From positions 1-10,397 of the forward strand of contig JAPKDT010000057.1 of NCBI GenBank assembly GCA_028822475.1: a stretch of 10,397 nucleotides of DNA. Reading direction: 5' to 3'. The translations under genes were made by a program, and so were the position numbers. This DNA comes from SAR324 cluster bacterium. GTDB lineage: Bacteria > SAR324 > NAC60-12. Positions 1 through 6,191 of this stretch are shown here, in pieces; within the stretch, counting starts at the first letter, position 1, and the number at the start of each line of letters is the position of its first letter. Below the pieces are notes generated by a model. That model saw nothing but the letters and a program-made list of their open reading frames with translations. It did not search any database and was not told the origin of the DNA.

Positions 1-247
1 ATGCTGAGACCGCCCATTCTTCAGTATTTTTGCAGATAATCGCAACTTTGTCTCCTGAAGATACACCTAACGAAGCCAGTCCTCCGCGCAAAGCATCTAC
101 TTTTTCTGCAAACTGTTCATAGGTTGTCCACTCGTAAACACCGTTCCGCTTAGTACCGTATAAAGGACGGTCACCGTAACGCTGCCGGGAATTTTCGAGC
201 ATTTCGATTAAATTTTTATGGGAACTATTCGCCGTAGATGTAGTCAT
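1..247 (-). CDS. AMP-forming acyl-CoA synthetase, N-terminal fragment (runs off window)
   Basis: Only the first 82 codons are present; the gene continues past the left edge. The translation contains RYGDRPLYGTKRNGVYEWTT, then a YEQFAEKV segment, LRGGLASLGVSSGDKVAI and NTEEW. This is the usual start of ANL-superfamily acyl-CoA ligases of the long-chain fatty acid (FadD-like) kind, which activate a carboxylic acid with ATP and load it onto CoA. The ATP-binding and catalytic motifs lie outside the window, so substrate cannot be judged. Two ATG codons sit side by side (248-250 and 245-247). The second is preferred because the GGAGG ribosome binding site at 253-257 leaves 5 nt before it and only 2 nt before the first. 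It lies 113 nt downstream of pyrC, so it may have its own promoter, but I could not identify a convincing one. Confidence 0.82.
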   Translation of the reverse strand, partial: MTTSTANSSHKNLIEMLENSRQRYGDRPLYGTKRNGVYEWTTYEQFAEKVDALRGGLASLGVSSGDKVAIICKNTEEWAVSA

Positions 248-252
248 CATTT

Positions 253-257
253 CCTCC
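253..257 (-). promoter_or_regulatory. Shine-Dalgarno site choosing the second of two tandem ATGs
   Basis: The minus strand reads ATTGGAGGAAATGATG. A perfect GGAGG lies 5 nt before the second ATG and 2 nt before the first, so the second is the likelier start of the acyl-CoA synthetase. The protein would differ by one Met only. Confidence 0.7.
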
Positions 258-363
258 AATAAAAATATGTTTTTGAAATTTCTTCAATTATTTTTACGCA
301 AACCGGTTTCAAGAAAAAGCTAAAAATAGTATTCTCAAAACTAGCCTAACTCTTATCTGCTCA

Positions 364-1674
364 TCATGCAAAGCAGATTTCTCTTCCGCGGACAAGTTTG
401 TCAACTTCACCATTCAAGAAAACAGTCTCGCCGTTCACAATAGTACGAACGGGCCAGCCTTGTAATTCCATGCCGTTATAAGGTGACCAGTTAACCCTGG
501 TGTGCAGTTGTCCATTCCTGACTGTTTTCTTTAATGCCATATCTACTAAAACCAAATCTGCGTCCTGCCCAACTTCGATACGCCCTTTTCCCTGCATCCG
601 GTAGAGGTTTGCAGGAGATTCAGACATCCAAAAAACAACTTCCTGCAAAGTACAGGCATTACGGTTGACACGGTCCAGCATCAAAGGCAGTGAGGTTTCA
701 ACTCCAGGCATACCTGAAGGAGCTTTTCCATAAGGCTGCTCCTTTTCAGCTAAAGTGTGAGGTGCATGGTCAGTCGCAATACAGTCAATTATTCCATCTT
801 TGAGCGCCTGCCAAAGTGCGTCTGCATGACGCTTTGTGCGTATAGGCGGATTCATCTGCGCTAAAGTTCCCAACTTCTCATAACATTCCGGAACTGTCAG
901 AGTAAAATGCTGGGGACAGACTTCCGTTGAAATCAGATGTTCACGCGGCAGACCTCGCAGGAAATCACATTCGTCTTCCGTCGTTAAATGCAAAATATGC
1001 AACCGACGCTGGTACTTCAATGAAAGCCTTACCGCCAGTTTAGTTGCCTTGAGCGCTGCCGATTCGTCCCTGATTCGTGAATGAAGACGGACATCTGAAA
1101 TATGCTTGAGTAATTCAGTGTTCTCCCTGAGGACAGCTTCATCTTCTGCGTGAACAGCAATCAGGCGTGAACCGTTGGAAAAAATTTTCTCCAACACTTG
1201 CGGATTGTCCACCAGCAAATCTCCGGTGGATGAACCCATGAATATTTTTATTCCACAGACATTTTCCACCGCGTTCAATTCCTCCAGATTATCCGGAGTC
1301 GCTCCCATAAAAAATCCGTAATTAACAACCGATTTTTCTGCCGCCAACTGTTTTTTTTCAGCCATCCGTTTACGGGTTATGACCGGCGGAGTGTTGTTCG
1401 GCATATCAAGAAAACTGGTAATTCCACCTGCTGCTGCTGCACAGGAACCGCTATGCAAGTCTTCTTTCTGCGCAGCCCCCGGTTCACGGAAATGAACCTG
1501 TGGATCGATCATGCCAGGAAGCAGAGTCAAACCTTCCGCGTCGATCACTTTTCCGACTTCCGCAATACCGTTGCCGACTGCGTGAATCCTGCCGTCTATT
1601 ACCGAGACATCAACCCGTTGGACACTTCCAGGCAGAACAACTTCCGCATTCCGGATGGTGAGTGAAACAGTCAT
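364..1674 (-). CDS. pyrC: Dihydroorotase (amidohydrolase family)
   Basis: A 436-residue amidohydrolase of class I dihydroorotase length. The family interconverts N-carbamoyl-aspartate and dihydroorotate, the third step of de novo pyrimidine synthesis, in the cytosol. Visible motifs are DPQVHFREPG (57-66), DMPNN (90-94), GIKIFMGSSTGDLL (141-154, with Lys143 the candidate carboxylated metal-bridging lysine), HAED (175-178), LHILHLTT (His226 and His229), a CPQHF segment (253-257), MNPP (274-277), ATDHAPHT (300-307, with Asp302 the expected catalytic Asp) and the C-terminal DADLVLVD strand. The first His of the usual HxH metal motif is Gln59 (codon CAG, 1498-1500), although the second His, the Lys, the later His residues and the Asp remain. 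It may be an active variant subfamily; allantoinase or hydantoinase is less likely. The start overlaps the hemB stop (ATGA), with GGAAG 6 nt upstream, which suggests translational coupling. Confidence 0.85.
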   Translation of the reverse strand: MTVSLTIRNAEVVLPGSVQRVDVSVIDGRIHAVGNGIAEVGKVIDAEGLTLLPGMIDPQVHFREPGAAQKEDLHSGSCAAAAGGITSFLDMPNNTPPVITRKRMAEKKQLAAEKSVVNYGFFMGATPDNLEELNAVENVCGIKIFMGSSTGDLLVDNPQVLEKIFSNGSRLIAVHAEDEAVLRENTELLKHISDVRLHSRIRDESAALKATKLAVRLSLKYQRRLHILHLTTEDECDFLRGLPREHLISTEVCPQHFTLTVPECYEKLGTLAQMNPPIRTKRHADALWQALKDGIIDCIATDHAPHTLAEKEQPYGKAPSGMPGVETSLPLMLDRVNRNACTLQEVVFWMSESPANLYRMQGKGRIEVGQDADLVLVDMALKKTVRNGQLHTRVNWSPYNGMELQGWPVRTIVNGETVFLNGEVDKLVRGREICFA

Positions 1675-1685
1675 GTGTAACTTCC
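1671..1685 (-). promoter_or_regulatory. hemB/pyrC ATGA stop-start overlap with internal ribosome binding site
   Basis: The minus strand reads GGAAGTTACACATGA. The TGA of hemB (1671-1673) and the ATG of pyrC (1672-1674) share bases, and GGAAG (1681-1685) lies 6 nt before the ATG inside the last hemB codons. This arrangement usually means that ribosomes ending hemB re-start on pyrC, giving linked expression. Confidence 0.75.
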
Positions 1686-2660
1686 GTAATCAGCACGTAG
1701 ATAAGCAGCTGCGTCTTTTGCAAAATATGTGAGGATCATATCCGCTCCCGCTCGTCGAATAGACAGGAGCATTTCCATCATGGCGCGGTCACGGTCAAGC
1801 CAGCCTTTTTCGGCAGCAGCTACAACCATCGCATATTCTCCGGAAACATTATAAGCCGCTACCGGAACGTCAAAGGTATCGCGTACCCTTGCAATCACAT
1901 CCAGATAAGTCAGTGCCGGTTTGATCATAACTACATCTGCTCCTTCATCTAAATCTAAAGAAATCTCACGTAATGCTTCACGTGTATTTGCAGGATCCAT
2001 TTGATAAGTTTTTTTGTCACCACTTTTTGGAGCAGACTGAAGAGCACCCCTAAACGGCCCATAAAAACAGGAAGCATATTTTGCGGAATATGCCAGAATA
2101 CCCACATCGGAAAAACCCTGCACGTCCAGTGCGTTACGGATTGCTCCAACACGACCGTCCATCATATCAGAAGGCGCAATCCAGTCCGCGCCTGCTTCAG
2201 CATGAGAAAGTGCCATTTTACATAATACCTCAACAGATTCGTCATTTACTATTTTTCCATTCATGACAAGTCCGTCATGACCGTGTGTCGTATATGGATC
2301 AAGAGCAACATCAGTTTGCACGCATAATTCAGGAACTGCTTTTTTGATAGCTCTGACTGCACGCTGAACCAAACCAGCAGAATCATATGACTTACTTGCC
2401 AGATCGTCTTTTTCAATGGAATAACCGAACAAGTTAACCCCACCAATACCTAAGCTGTAGAGTTCTTCACATTCACGCACAAGCTCATCTGTAGACAGAC
2501 GGAATTGTCCTGGCATAGTATCGATGTGCTCCCTGACTGCTTTTCCTTCAGTGACAAACATCGGATAAATCAATTGGCGGGGAGAAAGTTCTGTTTCACG
2601 CACCAATCCACGTATGGGTGCGGAGCGTCTCAAGCGTCTTGGGCGGTACACCAAATCCAT
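1671..2660 (-). CDS. hemB: Delta-aminolevulinic acid dehydratase (porphobilinogen synthase)
   Basis: A full-length 329-residue HemB. It condenses two 5-aminolevulinate molecules to porphobilinogen, the first common step of heme and other tetrapyrrole synthesis, in the cytosol as an oligomer. Both Schiff-base lysines are visible: Lys194 in YSAKYASCFYGPF and Lys247 in VVMIKPALTYLD. Other family signatures are APSDMMDGRVGAIR (162-175) and AAYNVSGEYAM (268-278). At the metal site, where zinc enzymes carry three cysteines, this protein reads DVALDPYTTHGHDG (117-130), with Ala119, Asp121 and Asp129. That is the pattern of the magnesium/potassium-type enzymes, so it should not depend on catalytic zinc. 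The start ATG has AGGA (2667-2670) 6 nt upstream. The stop overlaps the pyrC start by 4 nt. No convincing promoter was found directly upstream, so transcription may come through from the AbrB-like gene. Confidence 0.97.
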   Translation of the reverse strand: MDLVYRPRRLRRSAPIRGLVRETELSPRQLIYPMFVTEGKAVREHIDTMPGQFRLSTDELVRECEELYSLGIGGVNLFGYSIEKDDLASKSYDSAGLVQRAVRAIKKAVPELCVQTDVALDPYTTHGHDGLVMNGKIVNDESVEVLCKMALSHAEAGADWIAPSDMMDGRVGAIRNALDVQGFSDVGILAYSAKYASCFYGPFRGALQSAPKSGDKKTYQMDPANTREALREISLDLDEGADVVMIKPALTYLDVIARVRDTFDVPVAAYNVSGEYAMVVAAAEKGWLDRDRAMMEMLLSIRRAGADMILTYFAKDAAAYLRADYGSYT

Positions 2661-2692
2661 GCAAAATCCTGTTTAGTATAATTTAATAACTT

Positions 2693-2731
2693 AAACGGTT
2701 GATCAGCTCGATCATAAACCATCAACCGTTT
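2693..2731 (-). terminator. 11-bp inverted repeat between AbrB-like gene and hemB (terminator or operator)
   Basis: AAACGGTTGAT (2693-2703) and ATCAACCGTTT (2721-2731) are perfect 11-bp inverted arms around a 17-nt loop. It lies about 60 nt after the stop of the AbrB-like gene and about 30 nt before the hemB start. On the minus strand the second arm ends in TTT and is followed by AAGTTATT, a poor U-tract; on the plus strand it ends in TTTT. It could be a leaky intrinsic terminator, a hairpin in the hemB leader, or a dyad operator for a dimeric regulator. The sequence alone does not decide. Confidence 0.45.
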
Positions 2732-2790
2732 TCGAAAATGAAGGAGGGATTCACTCAATTTTTTAAAGTAAAGGAGTGCATAAAAGAAGC

Positions 2791-3156
2791 TTATTTGCTT
2801 GCCGGCATTTCTATAATTATTTTATTTTTACCGGAACGGCGGATGACAACCTTGTCTCCTTTTTTCCAGCCCAATTCCTCAAAAATATACTGAGGAATAA
2901 TAATACGTTTCGCACTCCCCGCTTTGCCTGCTGCTCTGACAGTATCTATGAGTTTGCGTTTCTTGGACTTGGCAACTTTTTTTACAACTCTGGTTTTTGC
3001 AAATTGAGGTGGAATTTCTCCAAGATTTGTTGCTGCTCTCAACAAGCGTGCTCTCAAAGTATAAACCGGGATCTTTAAAGCTTTCGCTGTTGCAGTCATG
3101 TTCTTCTCAACTGCCAGTTCTCTTACTTTTTTCAAAAAATCTACATCTTTTTTCAT
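2791..3156 (-). CDS. Small basic DNA-binding protein: HTH-like N-terminus plus AbrB/SpoVT-type C-terminus
   Basis: A 121-residue, strongly basic protein with two apparent parts. Residues about 15-45 (LAVEKNMTATAKALKIPVYT and following) look like a helix-turn-helix in which a recognition helix follows ALKIP. A Lys/Arg-rich linker covers about 52-84. Residues about 81-118 (GSAKRIIIPQYIFEELGWKK, then GDKVVIRR and NKIIIE) match the swapped-hairpin AbrB/MazE pattern of an 'R-x-x-IP-x-x-x-x-x-x-LGW-K-x-GD-x-V' core. AbrB-fold proteins are dimeric DNA binders that act as transition-state regulators or antitoxins. No toxin gene is adjacent, so a regulator is more likely than an antitoxin. The start is supported by AAGGA 5 nt upstream. 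A candidate promoter lies at 3237-3265. The target is unknown; the neighbouring dyad at 2693-2731 is one possibility. I do not recognise a named gene. Confidence 0.72.
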   Translation of the reverse strand: MKKDVDFLKKVRELAVEKNMTATAKALKIPVYTLRARLLRAATNLGEIPPQFAKTRVVKKVAKSKKRKLIDTVRAAGKAGSAKRIIIPQYIFEELGWKKGDKVVIRRSGKNKIIIEMPASK

Positions 3157-3236
3157 ACATTTCCTTTTTATCTTTTATTTTTTTTGAAACATATTTATTT
3201 TTTAAAAACTAAACAAATATTAGTCCTACCGATTGC

Positions 3237-3265
3237 AGTATAAACCAGATTTTTTCATCACACAA
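3237..3265 (-). promoter_or_regulatory. Candidate sigma-70-type promoter for the AbrB-like gene
   Basis: On the minus strand, TTGTGT (3260-3265) is followed by a 17-nt spacer and TATACT (3237-3242). The -10 matches consensus at 5 of 6 positions and the -35 at only 3 of 6. It lies in the AT-rich gap between the 562-residue membrane protein gene and the AbrB-like gene and would give a leader of about 70 nt. It could also drive hemB and pyrC if the dyad at 2693-2731 does not stop transcription. Confidence 0.45.
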
Positions 3266-3300
3266 GAATTTATTTAAGAGAGTATATTTTGCAGAATGAT

Positions 3301-4989
3301 TCAATTTCTATACAGGAATTTTTTCTTATTTTGAAGCAGCAATTCTTGCTGTATTTTTTTAAAAGAACTCATTTCATCTTGATAAGGAGTATAATAAATA
3401 TTCAAATTTCCACGGTCGGTATCCTCCCAGAATGTTGGACCGGAAAACTGCAGTCTCGCATATATTGTCGACATTGTTTTGTTGAAAAGAGTTTCTCCCA
3501 TCAAATCCATATCCTGAATTGTATCCTTTGCAATCTTCAACGCAAATTCATCTTCCTGTTGGTTAAGGTAGAACAAAGCCAAGCCGATGTGTAAAAGCCT
3601 GATACCATGATTTTGACTGAAAAACTGCACAGCAAAATTTTTATCCATATCCTGAAAATTATCAAATACCAGAAACTTTTGCAACATCTCATCCTGAAGT
3701 TCCCTGTCCCAATTTTCCTGATAAATTTTAATCAATAATTTTTGCATTTCAAAAGCAAGGACATCTAAAATAAATGCCAGTGATTTTGCACGTTGAATTG
3801 CGTTAAAACACTGCTGAGCATAAAAAACGAAATAACCTATACACGTTTTTATCCTGCCAACATGCTTATATTCCATTAAATAGCCTATAAACTGTCCATA
3901 ATAAAAAACAAGATTATACAAGTTGCGCGGTTCGTTATGGTGTTGACCGTGCTTCAGCGCAAATCTGAAGTGAGTGTTAAGACGTACTGTAATGACTTCT
4001 ATCAGTTCCTGATCATCACAGGCAATCGCCGTTTTTCCGACCTGGCTCAATTGTTCAACACACATAGTTGATAGATCAAACTCTCCTGCATCAAGAAAAA
4101 CATTATAGACATTTCCAATCAGGCGGAAGCTTTTTTGTTCATAAAATGTACGTGTTTTTTCCACTTCTGCCATCAAATTTTTCATTGTACGGAAAGAAAT
4201 GTCATCCTGAATGCGTTCATCAACTTTGAAAAATAATTCCGGAATTTTCGGTTTTAACTTCACATAATGCCTGAGTAAAGCACCAATACCTTCAATCACT
4301 TGTGCTTTAGGTTCCTTGAATGGTACATAGACCAGTAAATCAATCAGTTGATTTAGTTCTTCAAATAACTCGTATTGAATTTTCGCCTGCTCATGCAGTG
4401 ATATTGTTCCCGCAGAACCTTTAGCGGCCAGTAAATTTATCTTGGAATAACCACCATTTAATAAAATTTCTATTACATTGCTGGTCTTGGTAGATCTGAG
4501 AATGGATAAAACAAAAGGAAAACCAATCACCAGTGAAACCGCTAGTAAGACATGAAAATTAAAAACAAGGCTGGGTATTATTTGAATTCCTCCTTCCGCG
4601 AGCACCTTGAGGGTGAGAGCATGCACCAGACAAGCTGCGGACCACCAGACGAATAAGAGACTCGGCCAGTGATCCATGTATAAATCAATCAGCTTCGGAA
4701 CATTTTGAGCGGCAAAACTGATGACGACTGTCAGACTGCCTAAAATGATAGCAAAGAATGAAAGCCAGACAATCGGTGCAAAACCGACATCGATCTGGCT
4801 CCAATCGGGATTTGCTCCTAGATTTTGCAGAAAATCAGTGTAGACAGGAAAAAGGTAGGTACGGAACAGAAAATCAGCCAGTCCCATTCCGGAGAAAATG
4901 ATCAGGGCAGCATACAGTGAACGGGAACGTGTCAGTAATACGCCCAGAATACGCGTGAAACCCTGCAACAAATTGACTGATCCCCGCAT
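3301..4989 (-). CDS. Four-helix membrane protein with large C-terminal soluble domain, function unknown
   Basis: A 562-residue protein I do not recognise. Four hydrophobic segments fill the N-terminal third: about 25-46, 72-94, 110-130 and 142-164. A soluble, mostly helical region of nearly 400 residues follows, rich in Leu, Phe, Tyr and Gln. The segment SFAAQNVPKLIDLYM (91-105) followed by a third helix loosely recalls the topology of DUF2254-type membrane proteins, but that is an impression, not an assignment. The basic RSRS before helix 1 and the RSTKTS after helix 4 would put both termini in the cytoplasm. No catalytic motif is visible. It starts 64 nt after the omega subunit stop, with no clear Shine-Dalgarno site (AAAGCGAA before the ATG). 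A short 5-bp hairpin (5016-5031) lies in that gap. It is probably the last gene of the TPR/omega transcription unit. Confidence 0.75.
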   Translation of the reverse strand: MRGSVNLLQGFTRILGVLLTRSRSLYAALIIFSGMGLADFLFRTYLFPVYTDFLQNLGANPDWSQIDVGFAPIVWLSFFAIILGSLTVVISFAAQNVPKLIDLYMDHWPSLLFVWWSAACLVHALTLKVLAEGGIQIIPSLVFNFHVLLAVSLVIGFPFVLSILRSTKTSNVIEILLNGGYSKINLLAAKGSAGTISLHEQAKIQYELFEELNQLIDLLVYVPFKEPKAQVIEGIGALLRHYVKLKPKIPELFFKVDERIQDDISFRTMKNLMAEVEKTRTFYEQKSFRLIGNVYNVFLDAGEFDLSTMCVEQLSQVGKTAIACDDQELIEVITVRLNTHFRFALKHGQHHNEPRNLYNLVFYYGQFIGYLMEYKHVGRIKTCIGYFVFYAQQCFNAIQRAKSLAFILDVLAFEMQKLLIKIYQENWDRELQDEMLQKFLVFDNFQDMDKNFAVQFFSQNHGIRLLHIGLALFYLNQQEDEFALKIAKDTIQDMDLMGETLFNKTMSTIYARLQFSGPTFWEDTDRGNLNIYYTPYQDEMSSFKKIQQELLLQNKKKFLYRN

Positions 4990-5053
4990 TTCGCTTTATT
5001 AGCTTTCAGGTTTCAAGGGTCAGTGCACCCTAAAAAAACGGTAACTGCTTTTA

Positions 5054-5290
5054 TTACTTACTGCTCTCTTCAGCAGAATCGTCTGAAGTTGTAGTTTTTA
5101 TCAGCAAACGGCCTTCATTATTTTCCAAGATGGCTTGAAAGGTCGGTTTGTGTTTAAGTGAAGAACGTGCAGATTCCTCAAGACTATACAGAGATTTTGC
5201 ACGCTTTGTCATGGTTAATACTTTTTCAAACAAATTGCTTTTATCATCCTGACAGTGTTCCTCAACCAGCTTCAGATAATCATCGTTCAT
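5054..5290 (-). CDS. rpoZ: RNA polymerase omega subunit, divergent
   Basis: A 78-residue protein with the order of features expected of omega. It has a short N-terminus, then NLFEKVLTMTKRAKSLYS (19-36), which corresponds to the conserved 'NRF-x-LVL-x-AA-x-RAR' helix. KHKPTFQAILENNEGRL (46-62) corresponds to 'KPTVIAL-x-EI-x-x-G'. A Ser/Asp/Glu-rich tail follows. Omega binds the C-terminal region of beta-prime, helps polymerase assembly and in many Proteobacteria forms part of a ppGpp site. The usual Arg of the NRF motif is Leu20, and several Ala positions are replaced, so this copy is divergent. The usual neighbours gmk and spoT are absent; it lies 42 nt after a TPR protein gene and 64 nt before a membrane protein gene. 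The start has no good Shine-Dalgarno site, the upstream stretch being A-rich. A small protein of another family is possible but less likely. Confidence 0.75.
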   Translation of the reverse strand: MNDDYLKLVEEHCQDDKSNLFEKVLTMTKRAKSLYSLEESARSSLKHKPTFQAILENNEGRLLIKTTTSDDSAEESSK

Positions 5291-5332
5291 TTTCGTTTTT
5301 TTATATAATGGTTATAAATGTTAACTAAGTTG

Positions 5333-6007
5333 CTAGAGCGTCAACAATAATGTTTCCGTTTCCTGCCTGAAGACAGAATCAGGTGCTTTTTCCAGCAACT
5401 GCTCCAGCAATTTTTTTGCTTTATCCAATTCGCCTTTGGCGATTGCGATTCTGGCCAATGCACGCCAGCGCACATCATCCCAAGCAGCAATGTTTATTGA
5501 CTCAAGCATCTCCTCTGCCTCAACCCACTGTTGTTGCTGTTCAAACAATGTAGCCAAACTCAGTCTGGCGGAATTTTGCAGAAACTGAGTCGCCTCAGGA
5601 TGAGCTATTACCTGTTGAAAAACAGCAATCGATTCGTCAATTTTTGACTGCCTTGAATATGCTTCTCCGGTTTCCATCAGCGCAAGCACGCTCAGTGTGC
5701 TGCCTGATTCAGACTTGGCAAATTCCTGTAATGCAGTAATCCCCTGGCTCAATCTTTCTTCCGGTGAGAGAGCAGGATTGTTCAGATTTGCACGTGCAAG
5801 ATGATAAAGGTTTGCCTGGCTTATACGTTCATTTTGTACATACTTCCAGCCTCCCCATATTCCAAGAATCAAAACAACCAACGCAATACCCGCGCTAATG
5901 TACAAACTCTTTTTCCTGTATGCATGATCGACGAATGAATATAATTGTTTTTCCATCCGGTTTGGCTGCAGCAGTTCCTTGCGGCTCATGTGTTCTGCGT
6001 CACTCAT
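5333..6007 (-). CDS. Membrane-anchored TPR protein, YfgM-like
   Basis: A 224-residue protein. A basic cytoplasmic N-terminus of about 33 residues precedes one transmembrane helix (about 34-54, from SLYISAGIALVVLILGIWGG). A C-terminal domain of about 165 residues is made of helical pairs in the TPR pattern: 'LALMETGEAYSRQSKIDESI' (108-127), 'SARLSLATLFEQQQQWVEAE' (146-165) and 'RWRALARIAIAKGELDKAKK' (180-199). This layout matches YfgM, a SecYEG-associated inner-membrane protein that hands substrates to periplasmic chaperones, and related TPR_21 proteins. A role in protein export or envelope assembly is therefore inferred, with the TPR domain in the periplasm by the positive-inside rule. The usual partner bamB is not next to it. 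The start is the first ATG after an upstream in-frame stop, with GGAA about 6 nt before it. It heads the unit with rpoZ and the 562-residue protein. Confidence 0.8.
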   Translation of the reverse strand: MSDAEHMSRKELLQPNRMEKQLYSFVDHAYRKKSLYISAGIALVVLILGIWGGWKYVQNERISQANLYHLARANLNNPALSPEERLSQGITALQEFAKSESGSTLSVLALMETGEAYSRQSKIDESIAVFQQVIAHPEATQFLQNSARLSLATLFEQQQQWVEAEEMLESINIAAWDDVRWRALARIAIAKGELDKAKKLLEQLLEKAPDSVFRQETETLLLTL

Positions 6008-6036
6008 TAATTTTCCGTCAAAAATTTTATTATTTT

Positions 6037-6165
6037 TTAATGAAAAAACAACTTTCTGTTTGAAAGTTTTAAACGGAGTGCCTGCCCAACTAATGCTTGA
6101 ACTGCAATCAACTCCGGAATTTCATCTTCTGCGAATACTCTTGCTGAGATTTGTAACTCTCTAGT
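6037..6165 (-). pseudogene. Coding-like open frame without a start codon (possible gene remnant)
   Basis: On the minus strand a frame opens just after a TAA (6166-6168) and runs 42 codons to a TAA at 6037-6039. The translation reads RELQISARVFAEDEIPEL near its start, then IAVQALVGQALRLKL, and ends SNRKLFFH. It looks more protein-like than the surrounding low-complexity AT-rich sequence, with an amphipathic helix pattern, but it has no ATG or GTG. The only TTG with a nearby GGAG is directly adjacent to it. It may be the surviving 3' end of a decayed gene or a chance open frame. I do not recognise the family. Confidence 0.25.
6042..6068 (-). terminator. Terminator-like hairpin with T-run in the leader of the TPR gene
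   Basis: The minus strand reads AACTTTC, a 5-nt loop, GAAAGTT, then GTTTTTTC. This is a 7-bp stem with only two GC pairs, followed by six T residues. It sits about 370 nt after the GMC gene stop and 35 nt before the TPR gene start. It may end readthrough from the upstream block. If the promoter at 6163-6191 is used, it instead lies inside the leader and could act as an attenuator. Confidence 0.4.
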
Positions 6166-6191
6166 TTATGCTATATGTTCACACGCTTCAA
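6163..6191 (-). promoter_or_regulatory. Candidate promoter for the TPR-rpoZ-membrane protein unit
   Basis: On the minus strand, TTGAAG (6186-6191), a 17-nt spacer and TAAACT (6163-6168) each match the sigma-70 consensus at 4 of 6 positions. The implied start near 6155 gives a leader of about 150 nt, including the hairpin at 6042-6068. The match is modest in an AT-rich region, so chance is possible. Confidence 0.35.

Noticed and set aside
300..309. Palindrome AAACCGGTTT upstream of the acyl-CoA synthetase gene
   Set aside because: It is a single 10-bp palindrome that does not extend and has no second copy in the gap. Chance is likely, although it could be an operator.
2675..2703. TATACT as a -10 box for hemB
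   Set aside because: No -35 match lies at a 16-18 nt distance, and transcription from it would begin at or inside the hemB ribosome binding site.
2791..3300. Toxin-antitoxin module around the AbrB/MazE-like gene
   Set aside because: No small toxin-like gene is adjacent on either strand; the neighbours are hemB and a large membrane protein.
3289..3594. Plus-strand open frame of about 100 codons
   Set aside because: It lies opposite the 3' end of the 562-residue membrane protein gene, has no ribosome binding site or recognisable motif, and looks like a complementary-strand shadow.
5016..5031. Hairpin AGGGT/ACCCT between rpoZ and the membrane protein gene as terminator
   Set aside because: The stem is only 5 bp, and on the minus strand the T-run lies before the stem rather than after it.
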